Shown: piece after piece, positions 1 to 12,500 of the stretch
How positions within the stretch are numbered: position 1 is the stretch's first letter
Layout of the letters: each line of letters starts with the position of its first letter
Source of the DNA: Enoplolaimus lenunculus
Lineage: Eukaryota; Nematoda; Enoplea; Enoplida; Thoracostomopsidae
NCBI GenBank assembly: GCA_030248215.1
Contig: JASANG010000097.1
Span: 62,001-126,000, forward strand
Length of the DNA stretch: 64,000 nt
Direction: 5' to 3'
Program-made: the position numbers and the translations under genes
The notes under the pieces: generated by a model
Seen by the model: only the letters and a program-made list of their open reading frames with translations
The model's database searches: none
What the model was told of the DNA's origin: nothing

Positions 1-439
1 ATATATTGTTTTGTGTTCCGTTATCTCACCTCCGAAGAATGTTACTTTATGAACATAACAACAATGTTGTCTGCGTATTCTTAATTCTAATCTTAAGCAT
101 CGTCATAACGATAAGTCAAACATTTGTTTTAATTCTAAGCAAAAAAATAATCAAAAGCTAACGAATATTCCATTGAAGTAAAGCAGAAAAAAGAGACACT
201 GCAAAATATAACGTGTGATACTTTGAGATGAAGTCACAGAACTCGTGGGTTTTGAATAAAATGAAAATTAGTATTTGTAAAATCTATTTCTGAAATGTTT
301 TACTTGGTTGCTGCGGTCTTTATTAAATGATCTAAAATAAAGCCTACGCCTATGCAAAAAGATTAGTCTAACGCTGTAGCCTACTTTCTAAAAGTCCAGC
401 AGAAAATGGGGCGCCTACACAATATTTATTAGTTTTTAG

Positions 440-567
440 TCGATCGCAATAATTTATGCAGTGAATTACATTGCACGCACAGTTGCAATTACGCACTTGG
501 CGTTTGCAGTTGTCGCACTGAATACAAACTTGCAGCTGACGGTACAACTTGTGATCCAACCTGTTCG
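440..567 (+). CDS. SCUBE: SCUBE exon: EGF module plus first Cys of the next
   Basis: The acceptor tttttag precedes a frame starting DRNNLC, an EGF with CSC and a DGTTC end. It runs on to DPTCS before a gtaaaa donor. It enters in phase 1 and leaves in phase 0, so the next EGF is split between two exons. The first five EGFs of a full SCUBE are not visible. Confidence 0.85.
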
Positions 568-3500
568 GTAAAAGTTTATTCTTGTAATTTTCTACATTTC
601 ATGAACTGTTTAATAATCTTTGCCTAACAAAAACAACATATTTTTCACAAAAAAATGTCACATCTCAAACCATCTGTCAGGTTTTAGGTTTACCAACTCC
701 GATAGCAAGTTGTGAATACTTACCATAGATACATCCATAGTAGTATATACCCTTCCTAAAGGACGGTGTATACTACTTGTGTTTGTGTTTAACCGTATTG
801 TAAAGTTTTTGCTAAACAGGTTACAGTTTGGTTATAATCGAGCCAGAAAACTGGTTTCAATTTTGTTCAGATTGGCAATGGTGGCTGCCATCATCAATGT
901 ACAATGACCAACGAAGGACGAAAATGCTCATGTCGACCGAAATATATTTTGGCTGCAGATCGAAAATCATGTTTTGGTAATAAACACATAAAACACTACA
1001 GACGTATATTCTAGAATCTCTGCCATATTCTAATATCTGTGAGTTGTAATAATCGTCCAGTGGATTATGTAATTTACGAACCAGTCAATGCTTGGATTCG
1101 AAATTTAACTCAAACTTTGTATTCAAATTAACGCTGCTGCTGTGTTCAATTTCAGATTTACAGTTTTTGCAGTTCAGTTTGTTTGAAAGCCTTAATGTTA
1201 ACAGATCATTGGTGCTACACATATTTGAGAATAAAGCTGGTGAATTTTGTTTCAATATTCTTGGGAGGTTTTGTGATTTGTTGGTGTTTAATAACTGAGA
1301 TTTTTCATTTAAAATTTAGCATTAAATTCACTAAGCTGTAAATAAGAGGCATGTGCGGTTAATATAACAAGCCTACAAGTAGAACTAAAACTGTTTAGTG
1401 GACGAAAATTTTGTTAAGGGGAAGGCTGAGCCTTAAGTGACCCCTCTGGCCACGGACTCGTTTCATGTCTTGACCAAAACACTAATTATCGAACAAACGT
1501 TGTTTAAGTTTTCTGGAACGTTTTTCAAAACAGTTAAAACTCCTGTCTCGGTAAGTGACAAATCAAATATTATCAATTATTTTTGTTGTTAATTTTAGCG
1601 TCATGTGAACTGAACAAAGGTGGATGTCAAATGCTTTGCGAAGAAATGCCTCGAACTGGTGAAATTGAATGCAGTTGTCGAAGTGGATTTCGGTTGAATG
1701 TCGATGGTCGGACTTGTGATGGTACTTAATTGTTAAAAGTTTCAAAAAGTCTTCAAGAGCCAAACATTGTTCTCAAGTGTATTATTTTCATTTTTTGGTT
1801 GTGATTAAAGGCAGGATCGAGACTACGCCTTTGCTGACCCATCCCCCGTATTGAGAACCCAATATCCTTATGGATGTGAAAGGACATTGGTGCTCATGAT
1901 GCGTTCCTGAGCAGCTGCTTTTGTGATGACCAAGCCAGTTTACCTTACTTGAGGGCTGGACATTTTTCAGGATGGTCATACAAGGATTTGCGATGACTTC
2001 CCAAGAAACGTGGACAATTTTCTATGGGGGATTTTTCAAAATGTTTTCGGAGGGGCTTAGCATATTTGGCATCCATTTGGCTACGAGCCGGCTGTTTTAA
2101 AACACTAATAAATACGCCTTCTTTGTCAATGTCGAATTTAGACTTTATCATCTGGTGATAAACAGCCATCGTGAAATGCCTCATATGAAGTCGTGGGTTC
2201 ATTTCCTAGCATTTTAGAGTCGTTCATATCGTAAGTTTAGTGATAAACAGCCATCGTGAAATGCCTCATATGAAGTCGTGGGTTCATTTCCTAGCATTTT
2301 AGAGTCGTTCATATCGTAAGTTTAAGATTGTTTTTATAATAAAGTTTAGAATTTTTCTGAAATGTTGCCATGTAAAGTTTGAATATTTTTCAGATATCAA
2401 CGAATGTTTATTTCACAATGGCGGATGCAGTCATGAATGCCACAATTTGCACGGATCATATAAATGCTTGTGTCGGCCTGGGTTTATGTTACTTCCGGAT
2501 AACAGGCGCTGTGAAGGTAAGCGGTTTGTTTTGCGATTAATGGCATACATACGGAAAGATATGGCCATAATTTACGGGTGAAATTTGCTGAAATGTTCAT
2601 AAAAGGAATGCAATTTTTACAAGGATTACAATAATGTGCACTGGTAAGAAATTTCTTGCTCGCTACACTCGCTTGCAAAAAACGATTCGAGGCGGTCAAC
2701 TTCCCTCGAAACCAAGTGTTTGCAATTTATATAATGAATGCTTGAATGGTACGTGTTCACTGTGTCCAATCATCACAAAAAGTTAACCAGACACATAAAT
2801 GAATGGATGATATAAAAGGTTTAGGCTTACGCTCAAGTTTAGTGTAAGTCTACGTCTGACTTTGTAAACTTTGAAAAATAAACGAAATATTGGAGATGGA
2901 ACTTTAGCCTTCAACCAAATTAGCATTTGTGGGGGTTAAAAACAACACATTTTGAATTAAATTAACTTTTAATATAAACATTTTGTTCAGCGTTGGTTTT
3001 CTTGTCATGTAAGTTATTTCCAGGAATGAGTTATAGTAGTTTTGTACCCACCAGAATGAAATCTTAGTTTAAGTGTTTCTGGTTTTCGCTATTCGTGCAG
3101 CGGCTAAGCCTAATATTTGTGATGGATTAGCGGGTTGGCAAAAGTTATAAAACGCAGTTTTCACTGTACGCCATGTATGTGGCAGATTTCTGAGGTTTAA
3201 AATTGTACTTAACCTTTTATTGCAAATAATTTCTAACCGGACGAACGTTCCCCCTTTCTACATCCGGTAGGGTATTCGTATTGACTCTATTTCAGATATT
3301 GATGAATGTCGCTACGATAATCAATGTTTCTTTAGAGACACATGCGTTAACACCGAAGGCAGTTTCCGCTGTTCGTGTCCTGATGGATTTAATTCATTTT
3401 ACAACGGACTCAGTTGTGCAGGTAAGCAGACAGTTCATCATTGCGGTTATACTCCACGTTATTGTTTTGTTTGAATGATGTGAAACAAGAAAAAAACTTT

Positions 3501-6500
3501 ATTTTCAAGTTTAAAATTATTTTTAACTGAGTCCGCCCAGGCAACGGTCTTCAAATCGGTATTAAAACCAAACTTCTGTATTAACAGTACTAAAGTTGCA
3601 TTTGGCTGTTGTATTACTCAACTCGCAAACCTGTTGGACTATTATATATATCGTGTGATCTGACCCTGACCCGTTAGAAATCTCAAGATATGCACATGAA
3701 TTTATTTGTATTGCAAGAGTTATGATCGATAAAGTTCTGTCTACGTTGAGTTCAGCCGGAAAGCGAAAATTTTTTAGCCAAACCACAACCAACATATTGA
3801 AGCTAATGGAACGACTTAAATAAAAAATTTGTTGACATTCAGGTTGAATAGTCTGAATCAAGAGCGGATACTGTAGGCCCTGCAGAAGATTATGCACATT
3901 AGCAGATCCAGAAAGGAGCGAAAGCGGGGCCTACGATTTTCTCGCGTCTGATTTTTTGTGATAAAATGCCAAGGACTCTAAATACAATTTTCCCTGTCCG
4001 AAAATTTGTTCGTAAAAAATACAATTTTTACGCTCAGAAATTTTTCGGTAAAAAATACAATTTTTACGCTCAAAATTCCTTAAAAAATTTTGGTGATAAA
4101 ATAATAAAGTCCCCATTTAACAATTTTTGCGTTTCATAACATTGACCAATCCGCCCCCCAATCAGAAATTTTTGGATCCGCCATTGAGTATGCATGCAAC
4201 TGAGTACAGTAAAAGACAATGCAAATATTTCAGATATCAACGAATGTTCAAATGTTACTGGAGGTTGCGCGTATGGTTGCGAAAACTTACCAGGCACCTA
4301 CAGATGTACTTGTCCGAGCAACTTTTTCTTACATTGGAATAAAAAAGATTGTATTGGTAAATATTAACCTTTATGCCAAATGTGTCTATCAGACTCAGTT
4401 AGTGCTAATATTCACAACTTACTGCAATTCATACTGATTATCATTAGCAGGGTGTAACTGGATATTGACTTACGGTAGAAATTAGTGTTAGTTACCGTTT
4501 CCGTTATAGAAATACCGGAAATTTCGACGGTTTTAGTTAGCTTTACATCAGCTCTGTATTTTGCAATATTTAATTACTTCATGAAAAATATTTTGCAGAA
4601 ATTCATTCAAACTTAAAAATTTCAAATTTCGGTGAAATTTGCATGCCTCAAATGTGTTGGTATAAAAGTAAAACATATTTGAAACTTTTCTACTTCAGTA
4701 TCCGTTTTCCGTATCCGTGTTCAATGTGTTTATCGCTATCCGTTTGTGGTATTTTTACTATCTGTTTACACCCTGATCAGCAGCTACAGGTTCTTAAAAT
4801 ATAAGGCAGTACTCGCGAGGTGGTTTGTATCTCATAACTTTAAATCACTTGATTTCTACAATGTCTTAGAATATATACTTATTGGTATGGCCAAGGTTGG
4901 ATAATCACCCTTTAACAATGGCATGCACCTTCCTGGGAGCATTCTGTGTAGGAATTTGTGGGATAAATGACCAAAACCCAACGCGCGTTAGATACATCCT
5001 TATATACATAGAATGCAGCCAGTTGCATGCAGGAACGGATCCATTTCTAAATGGGGGGCACAAAATATAAAAGTTTAAAGAAGCTCACGAACGAAATAGC
5101 GATAATCCGAACGCCATTTCAGTATTAAAGCCTAATACAAAGTCTTGGTTTTGATTCCTATGGTGGGAACCTTGGCCAGGGCACGCGCCCTGGATCCGCC
5201 AGTGGTTGCAGAATGAATTTCAGAGTTACCTGAATGTCAATTTTTCAAAAATTCTAACCAGTTGCCGTCAAAAGCGGCGGGCAGAGGTTCAATTCGTTGC
5301 TATCCTGATGGGATTCGTAACAGAGTCGAGTGCAGTGTAACATTTGACCAAACTCCTGTTGCAAGGTTTCGTCCGTTGCTTACGTTTTCAGTGACCAGCA
5401 ATCACGAAGACAATTCTTGTACACCGGAAGGTACAACGTTTTGTGTCCATAGTATCGTAGAAGGCGTACATTATACAAGTTATCGCAGCTCAGTATTTTA
5501 GTCCGCGTTGTTTGACTCTTGATTTGGCTGTTATATTGCAATTCATTTTTAAAGCAGGGTAAAATTTGATTGTGTGGGGCCAGAAATGTTCTACGGAAGC
5601 TGAGGTTCCCCTGGTCTCCTCTGGGTACGAGTCTGTGTATATATGGAAAAGGCATCATTTTGCCTTTTATTACTTTGGAAACGCAACAAATGCGTATGAC
5701 AGTTTGGACCAGTGTTGATTGAGAGACGTGGAGATATTCGATGGGACGTATAAAAGCGAAAGAATGAATGAAATACCCAAAAAATCTTGTGAACCACAAA
5801 GGTCAAATAATTTCGTTTTTTCATTCAGTTATTCGCTTCACAAAGGATATTCTGGCTGTGCGCTTGAACCAGTGAGTCTTGAGACTAAAAGTTTCAGGCT
5901 TTGCACTATGAATAGACTTATAATAAAGACTATGTTTGGGGTTATACCAGGCTTAAGTACGCTAACATTTAGGCTTAGACTTACTGGGCAGCCCTTGTTG
6001 TTTGCATGAGCGGTAATCATCTGTGCGGGGAAATAATTAACTTTTGTATATTTTAGGAACATTTTCATCGATAGAAACTATTTCATTTCTTCTCATCAGC
6101 GAAAATTGTCAACTCGCAGAGTCTGCGACTGTAGATGTGATTCCGCAAAGTAAATCTTTGGCAGGGGCGGATCCGAAAATGTAGCGCAAGATGATCCACA
6201 AAATAGTGCACACACACTGATTTGGGCCCATGTTACTTTAAGGAGCGTCCAGGTTTCTGGTGGGTCCATAGAACAGTTAGTTTAGATCCTAGATTACATT
6301 TTTTGCTTAGGCTTAGCCTTAGGCTTAGGGTTAGCTTAGGAACACATTTTTGCAACGCTTAGGCTTAGGCCTAGGAATACGCTTACTGTACTGTTACGCC
6401 CTTAAAGTAAAATTGACCCTGATTGAAATAGAAAGTATCTATTATTCACACATTGGTTAAATATGAGCTATACCAGGTATATTTATTGTACAAATTGGTA

Positions 6501-9500
6501 GGCAGTTGAACATGTTTCATACAGTAAAAATTTATCATTTAAAGGTCCATACCTATTGAACCAGAGACGCTGACGGCGTGAAAATAGCACCGCTAAACTC
6601 ACGTGCCGCGATCTAGAAATGGGCAACTTTTATTAAATTTCTAGGAGTTGCATACTGGAAAACGTACTCTTGACAGTAAGGTTACATTCAAGATGAATGT
6701 TTCGACTGTTAGCATTCCTGGACAACCAGAGGTTACAGTAAAGGTTGAGTTTTAAAGAATTCGCGAGCGAAGCGCCAAATGAGTTTTAAGTTCATTTTCT
6801 CATCAGGAGACAAGAATGATTGCTTATTCCCACCTTAGCAAAACGGTATTACATGTGTTAAGTATTTCATTTAAGTTATTAATGAATTTGAATTTGTAAT
6901 GAAAAATAATTTTAAGTTTCGTTGTTTTAGAAAACTCGACATTTTGTTTCACCGAAATTCGCTTTTGTTATTTTTCCCTCGACTGCAAAGCGCAACGTTT
7001 TCCTGAAATTGGCGCATATGCGTTAGTTAATGTTACTGTCAAGCTGGATATGAAACAATTCGGTAAACGGCAAAACGAGTAACTGACATTGGCTGGGTTT
7101 CTGAAACCTTACTTAAGTACAACTTAGTACTTAAGTACGTGCTGAGTAATTACTTAACCATTTTGTCGTTTTCGAAAGTTTGCTTAAGTTAAGTAAATAC
7201 TAAAGTAGCTGACTCAGTTTGGTACATTATAAATTAACCTTACAAGCATACTAACCATGGTTTAATTGAAATTGTAGACTCGTTGGTTCTACTTAAAATT
7301 AAGCAAAACTGTTATTGTCTTGTAATGACAATGGTTGACACTTGTCGTTTATTTGTTTTTGCTCGAAAATTAAAACATTTACTGAAGTCAGCGACTACAG
7401 CTGAAAAAATTAATTTACGATAAATAATGCAATTGCAGATCAGGCCTGTAGACAGCTTGCTGGGGGTTGGGAACAGATAAATTTTAAGAGGTGCATGAGT
7501 TTGAAATAGTAAGGTTACAATTGGGCTAAAAAGTATTTCAAGGGGGCAAATTTGTTCTTGAGACGCTCAGCCACCTGGCTGCCTCTGGCTACAGCACCAT
7601 TTCAGGTCAGCAAACCACAAATGAAGATGCAACCTATCAGCTGCGAAATTTGCTTGTTGAAGCTTTAAAGTCTGAGTCATTGATTCTTAGGTAATTTGCA
7701 TTTGTCTGAAACTGATTTGAAGCGATTTTCTTATAAATTAATTACGTATCCATATATTTGCTGTGAATGTAAATCTTTATGCCTTTATGAGATTAGCAAA
7801 TTCATCACATTTATCCAATTAAAAAGTCAAAATTGTTACTGCAATAAAAGTGCAATCGAGTGCAACTTTGGTCCACATAACTAACGCAATCCTTCAGCGA
7901 TGTCTAATTTTGATCCACCGCCTAAAGACATGTCCTTAGTTGCTTTATTCTTGACGTCCGGCGTCGTACGTCACTCGCAACAGACGGCGTCGGACGTCGA
8001 CAAAAGTATAGCGCAACCCTAACAGATATGGAATGATGTTCAACTCAGTGTTTGAACCTTAGCGTTTAAACGGTTAAATCTAAACCAAATTTTAGGCTTT
8101 TTCAAATAACTATCAAAACCAAACGTAATGTCACTTTCGGATAAGGGCCTATATTTTCAAATGTGCATAGCAACTATCATCAGTTAGTAATAGGTTTTCG
8201 AATTCACTAACTACAGCAGTTATTGATATCATAATTGCTGCTGTAATAGAATAAGTCATTCGCAAAAAATGTGCTAAATTTTAAGCGTCAGGATTTAATG
8301 GTTCAAAAGTTACAAGATCTGTCACCAACCGATGGGAGGTGCTGCACACATTTAAGAATACGGGAAAAGATTCCTCCAGTTGAAGTGAAAAAGTTATCCT
8401 CAAATGTGTGCATCAGCTGTCACGAGTTTGGGATGAGTCCGGTAACCTGATAAACTCCAGAATGGCAGGTTTCGAAATTAGGTATTTTCTCATTTGATTA
8501 GTTGTATTTCCGCGCAAATTTTAAGATTCTCAGTTATAAGAACGCTTTACTTTGAAAACCTATCGCTCACTGATTATTTTCGCGTAATATTTGCATTTGT
8601 AAATATGGGCCGAGGTCATTTTAGGACCCCTCCAACAGTCGAAATATTACGGTATTTGCCGATTCCCGAAAATGAACCATTGTGCGATGTGAACAGAACC
8701 CGTTGCAGTAAGTTTCTGTTTTGTAAAACAATTCGCTGGTAAGTTCTTATTTTATGATATTTTTACATTTTGGCCGGCGACCAAAGTAACGCGAATGAAC
8801 AACGTTTTGTCGCCAAATGCGGCGCGGCAGAAAATTGCCTGATGTCGGACAAATGTTACTTTTAGAGATGTCCCGTTTTTCACAAGGACTGTAGCAGAAT
8901 GGGGCTTATGCGTTAGACTATCTTTCACCTAAGTTTGGCCTTAGAATTGTCTTCACTAAGGCTTAAGCTTAGGCTTAGTGATAAGATTGTTTTACGCTGA
9001 AACGTAGGTCCGTATTCTCAAACATGGGGAGCACCTATCAACAGTTGGTGATAGAGCTGGTAACTTTTGAACCAGTGTATGGTGAGGTACAAAAATAAGC
9101 ACAGTGCTTGCATTAAAGGTGTTTCACTTCTGTGCTCGTTTTGAGATCCGCAACTTTAGCAGTTTATCAGTTTGAAAACCTATCGCTAACTGGTGATTGG
9201 TGCTATAATCAATTGAAAATAAGGCCCTTAAGCTTAGAAATTTGCTTGTTCTACTGTTCTGTCTCTAAAGTAACATTTGCTTTTTGTCGTTGGAAAAAAT
9301 GACTCGCGGAGACGCTCCAGTTCCAGCTGAGTTGTAAGTTTGATTTTTCTGCTTTTGATTTTAGTTTCATGTTATCCGCAAACGTATTACGATTTTCATA
9401 TGCGAATATGCAGCCCATGCCCTCATGGCTCAACAACAGATGGCCGACCAAATGCACTTGACTGTACGCCGTGTCCTGGACGACAGCATGAAGATCAACT

Positions 9501-12500
9501 CAGACGCTGCAACGGTAAATTAACAAAAATAACAAATAAACTAAAAATCATTAATTGTTTTAATAATTAATATTTTTTGTTTATAAAATATTACTAAGTT
9601 TCGATTCTGTGTGTTCACTGATCAGGGATGGGCGGTTTCGGTTCCGAGACCTGACTACCGAGACCGGCCTGAAAAAGTCTCGTTCTCGGTCAATTTTTGG
9701 TCATCATCGAAAAATATTAAAATTCTCAGAATTAATTATTTCTGATGCTTTGTGTTCTTCATAGTTTTCTATGTGTTTCATAGCGTTTTTGTGTTTTTCA
9801 GAATATCTACACGTAATGATTGCATAACTATGAAATTTCATAATTTCACTAGCAAATTTTATTCATCAGCCTTCACTTTACTTGACCAGAGTACAGTCAG
9901 TCGTACATTTGCTGAATCCTTGACTTCTGGTCTCGGTTTCAAACCCCCGAGATTCGAAAAAGCGAGCGCTAGACCAAGACTGACAACCCTGTGAAAGATG
10001 CAAATTAATTTCGGATTTGAATGCCAATCATGACAAAATAGAATAAGATAATAAAGTTTATATTTTACTTATTTTTACAACTCGCGTATGCTGATATTTT
10101 TACGAAAGAACCGCTCAGGCCATTGCCAACCCAACCAAGACCAAAATCAAAACTTTGTAATTAAAATTATGTACTAAAATTGCGTTTAACTTCTCGTTTG
10201 CTGGTTTAGTTTTCGGGTTCTTTCAAAGTATTTATTCAGAATCTATTCTGTCCTGTAACTGGATTGTGGTACAAGGGCTGATGTCAAAATGTCACTACTG
10301 TGAGCACTCAATGCATTTAAAACAATTTGAACATTTGAAAAATGATGCATCTTTCAGCGCTTTGTCCCCCAGGACGATTTTCAATGACAGGACTGGAACC
10401 ATGTGACACATGTCCACTTGGATCGTATCAAAACGGTGCCGGACGGTTGTCTTGTAAATGGTGTGGCCCTGATATTTCTACGATGATTCTGGGTGCAATC
10501 AATTTTCGTGACTGCACAGCATCGAGTAATTTTATGTAATGATACTTTTTTAGCCTTTTTGCCACATTTGCCCCTTTAATGATCATTGGCTGACCTTAAA
10601 GCCCAAAAATCAATGCTAATTTGCAAGTTTTGAAATGAACAACGCTGCTGTGGGATGGCAAACTTGGAAACACACTGCAAAAAATGGTGAGTCAAATTTA
10701 CTCTCTCTCCAAAATAGGCTTTTCACGACTACACAAATTGTGTCAAAATTCGACTCCGCCAGAGTCAAATTCGATTCACTGAGGCGCACGTTTGTCACTG
10801 GCGGAGTCGAATTTGACTCAGTTTGTGTAGTTCCGAAAAGCTAACTTTAAAGCGAGTCAATTTGACTCACCATTTTTGGCATTGCATATGTCCAGTATTT
10901 ACAAAAACTACATGAATAGAGAAGATATGTCCACTCTCGATTCTTCTGGCGAAACAAGAAAAAGCACTTTTAACAGACTTTAAAATAACTTCTGGGGTTC
11001 AGATGTCAAAATAATTCATTCAGATAAAACAAAACTTTCCGAACTGAAATGTTGGAAAACACCCAGCATCAGCTACGACCCAAATGTTGTAATTTTAAAA
11101 CTGTTGTTATTTTAGGTTTCTGCAGCGCAGGCAAATTTTTCAATGTAACCTTGGGTAAATGTCAGTTATGCTTAACGGATTCATATCAACCGGAACCGGG
11201 ATTTGATTTTTGTTATCGTTGCCCAGGAGATCGGAAAACAGACCATCCAGGTGCAACTTCGGTTGAACAGTGTAAAGGTTAGTTTTTTGTTTACGCTTCT
11301 AAGCAATCAGCAGCGGCGGAGTAAACAGTAAATCTTCCGCGGGTAAAGCGCAGGTGCAGGCTAAAAACTCTTTACCCACTTACAACCATGACACTTGCTC
11401 GCCCAAATCGGTCTACACGAGATTATACTCTTCCCGAAATGAAACCCCAGCTACGGTCCGAAACGCTCTTATGACTGTCGATTCCGTAGTTTCATTGGTT
11501 TTGACCCAAACTCACTTTACCGTAAAATGTGGCTTGAGCATTTTACCCCTATTTTTCATAGCAACTTACATTAATTCGTAGTATCAAACATTCGGTATAC
11601 AAAAGCATTGCAGCCTAAATATTTGCATAACTGCGTAACTCAAAGGCCACAGCAGCGCATATGCAGGAGCGCATTGGGTGTCTATGGACCTAAATGAAGC
11701 ATTAACCTCGTCTCACATAGAGTAGACGGTAACAAGACTTAGCATTGAGCAATTATTACGCGTATGCGCTGTTTTGAATCTCCGCAAGACGTGAGAGCCC
11801 ACTGGAGCTCGAATGTCAAGGTCATACAGCTGAGTGGAAATAGTAAACGCCTCCCACCCACTGGACGGCGATTCAAATTCTGGTGTGAAATAACTTCTTA
11901 TACGGAATAGAAAATATTCATGTGACAAAATGTTGACAGTCAAATAAACGTTTACACTTTACAGATAAATTTCCGGATTTTGATATTTTATGAAAAAATT
12001 TTGTGCGAGTGAATGTCCCATTTTGTAAACATAAGGGCGCCAAGTGAGACAAAGATGGTACCAACTTAGAATCCAATGGTTTCAGCCCGCAGATGTCGAC
12101 CGCTCCGCCACGGGCTCAAACGTGGCCATTTTGTATCACCAAACTGGCCTGGCGAATATCCGGCAAATATGGACTGCATTTGGCGGTTGCCTCGAACCCC
12201 TCGAGATCGAACTATGATTCTGTTGATACCGGAAATTCATTTTACACCCGGAAACACAGAAGATACTTTGTCGATTCGAAGAAATCGTGAGTTGGGTGGG
12301 ATGAAGATGTGTTGGTAACTCTTTTAATATCTCTCTTGTACAGTTCCAGCAAATTGTATCCGCCGAACCTGCCAGAGGCTGGAGGGGTAAAATTGTGTCA
12401 AAAGGGTCGATCGTACAAGGGTTTCACATATGACTTGGTACATTTCTAGCAATAATACGCGTAAAGCGAGTCACCCTTTAAAAGTAATTGCAATTTTTAT

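Noticed and set aside
1788-2202. Overlapping minus-strand frames with some Cys/His spacing that recalls a mobile-element protein
   Set aside because: No clear domain and no repeat ends were found; the region is intronic in SCUBE and part of it is the 85-bp tandem duplication.
5380-5799. 139-codon minus-strand open frame
   Set aside because: It overlaps a SCUBE spacer exon on the plus strand and has no recognisable features.
7439-7500. Extra SCUBE exon after gcaattgcag ([10 protein letters not shown] frame)
   Set aside because: No suitable in-phase donor follows, the sequence runs into a repeat-like stretch, and the neighbouring exons join in phase without it.
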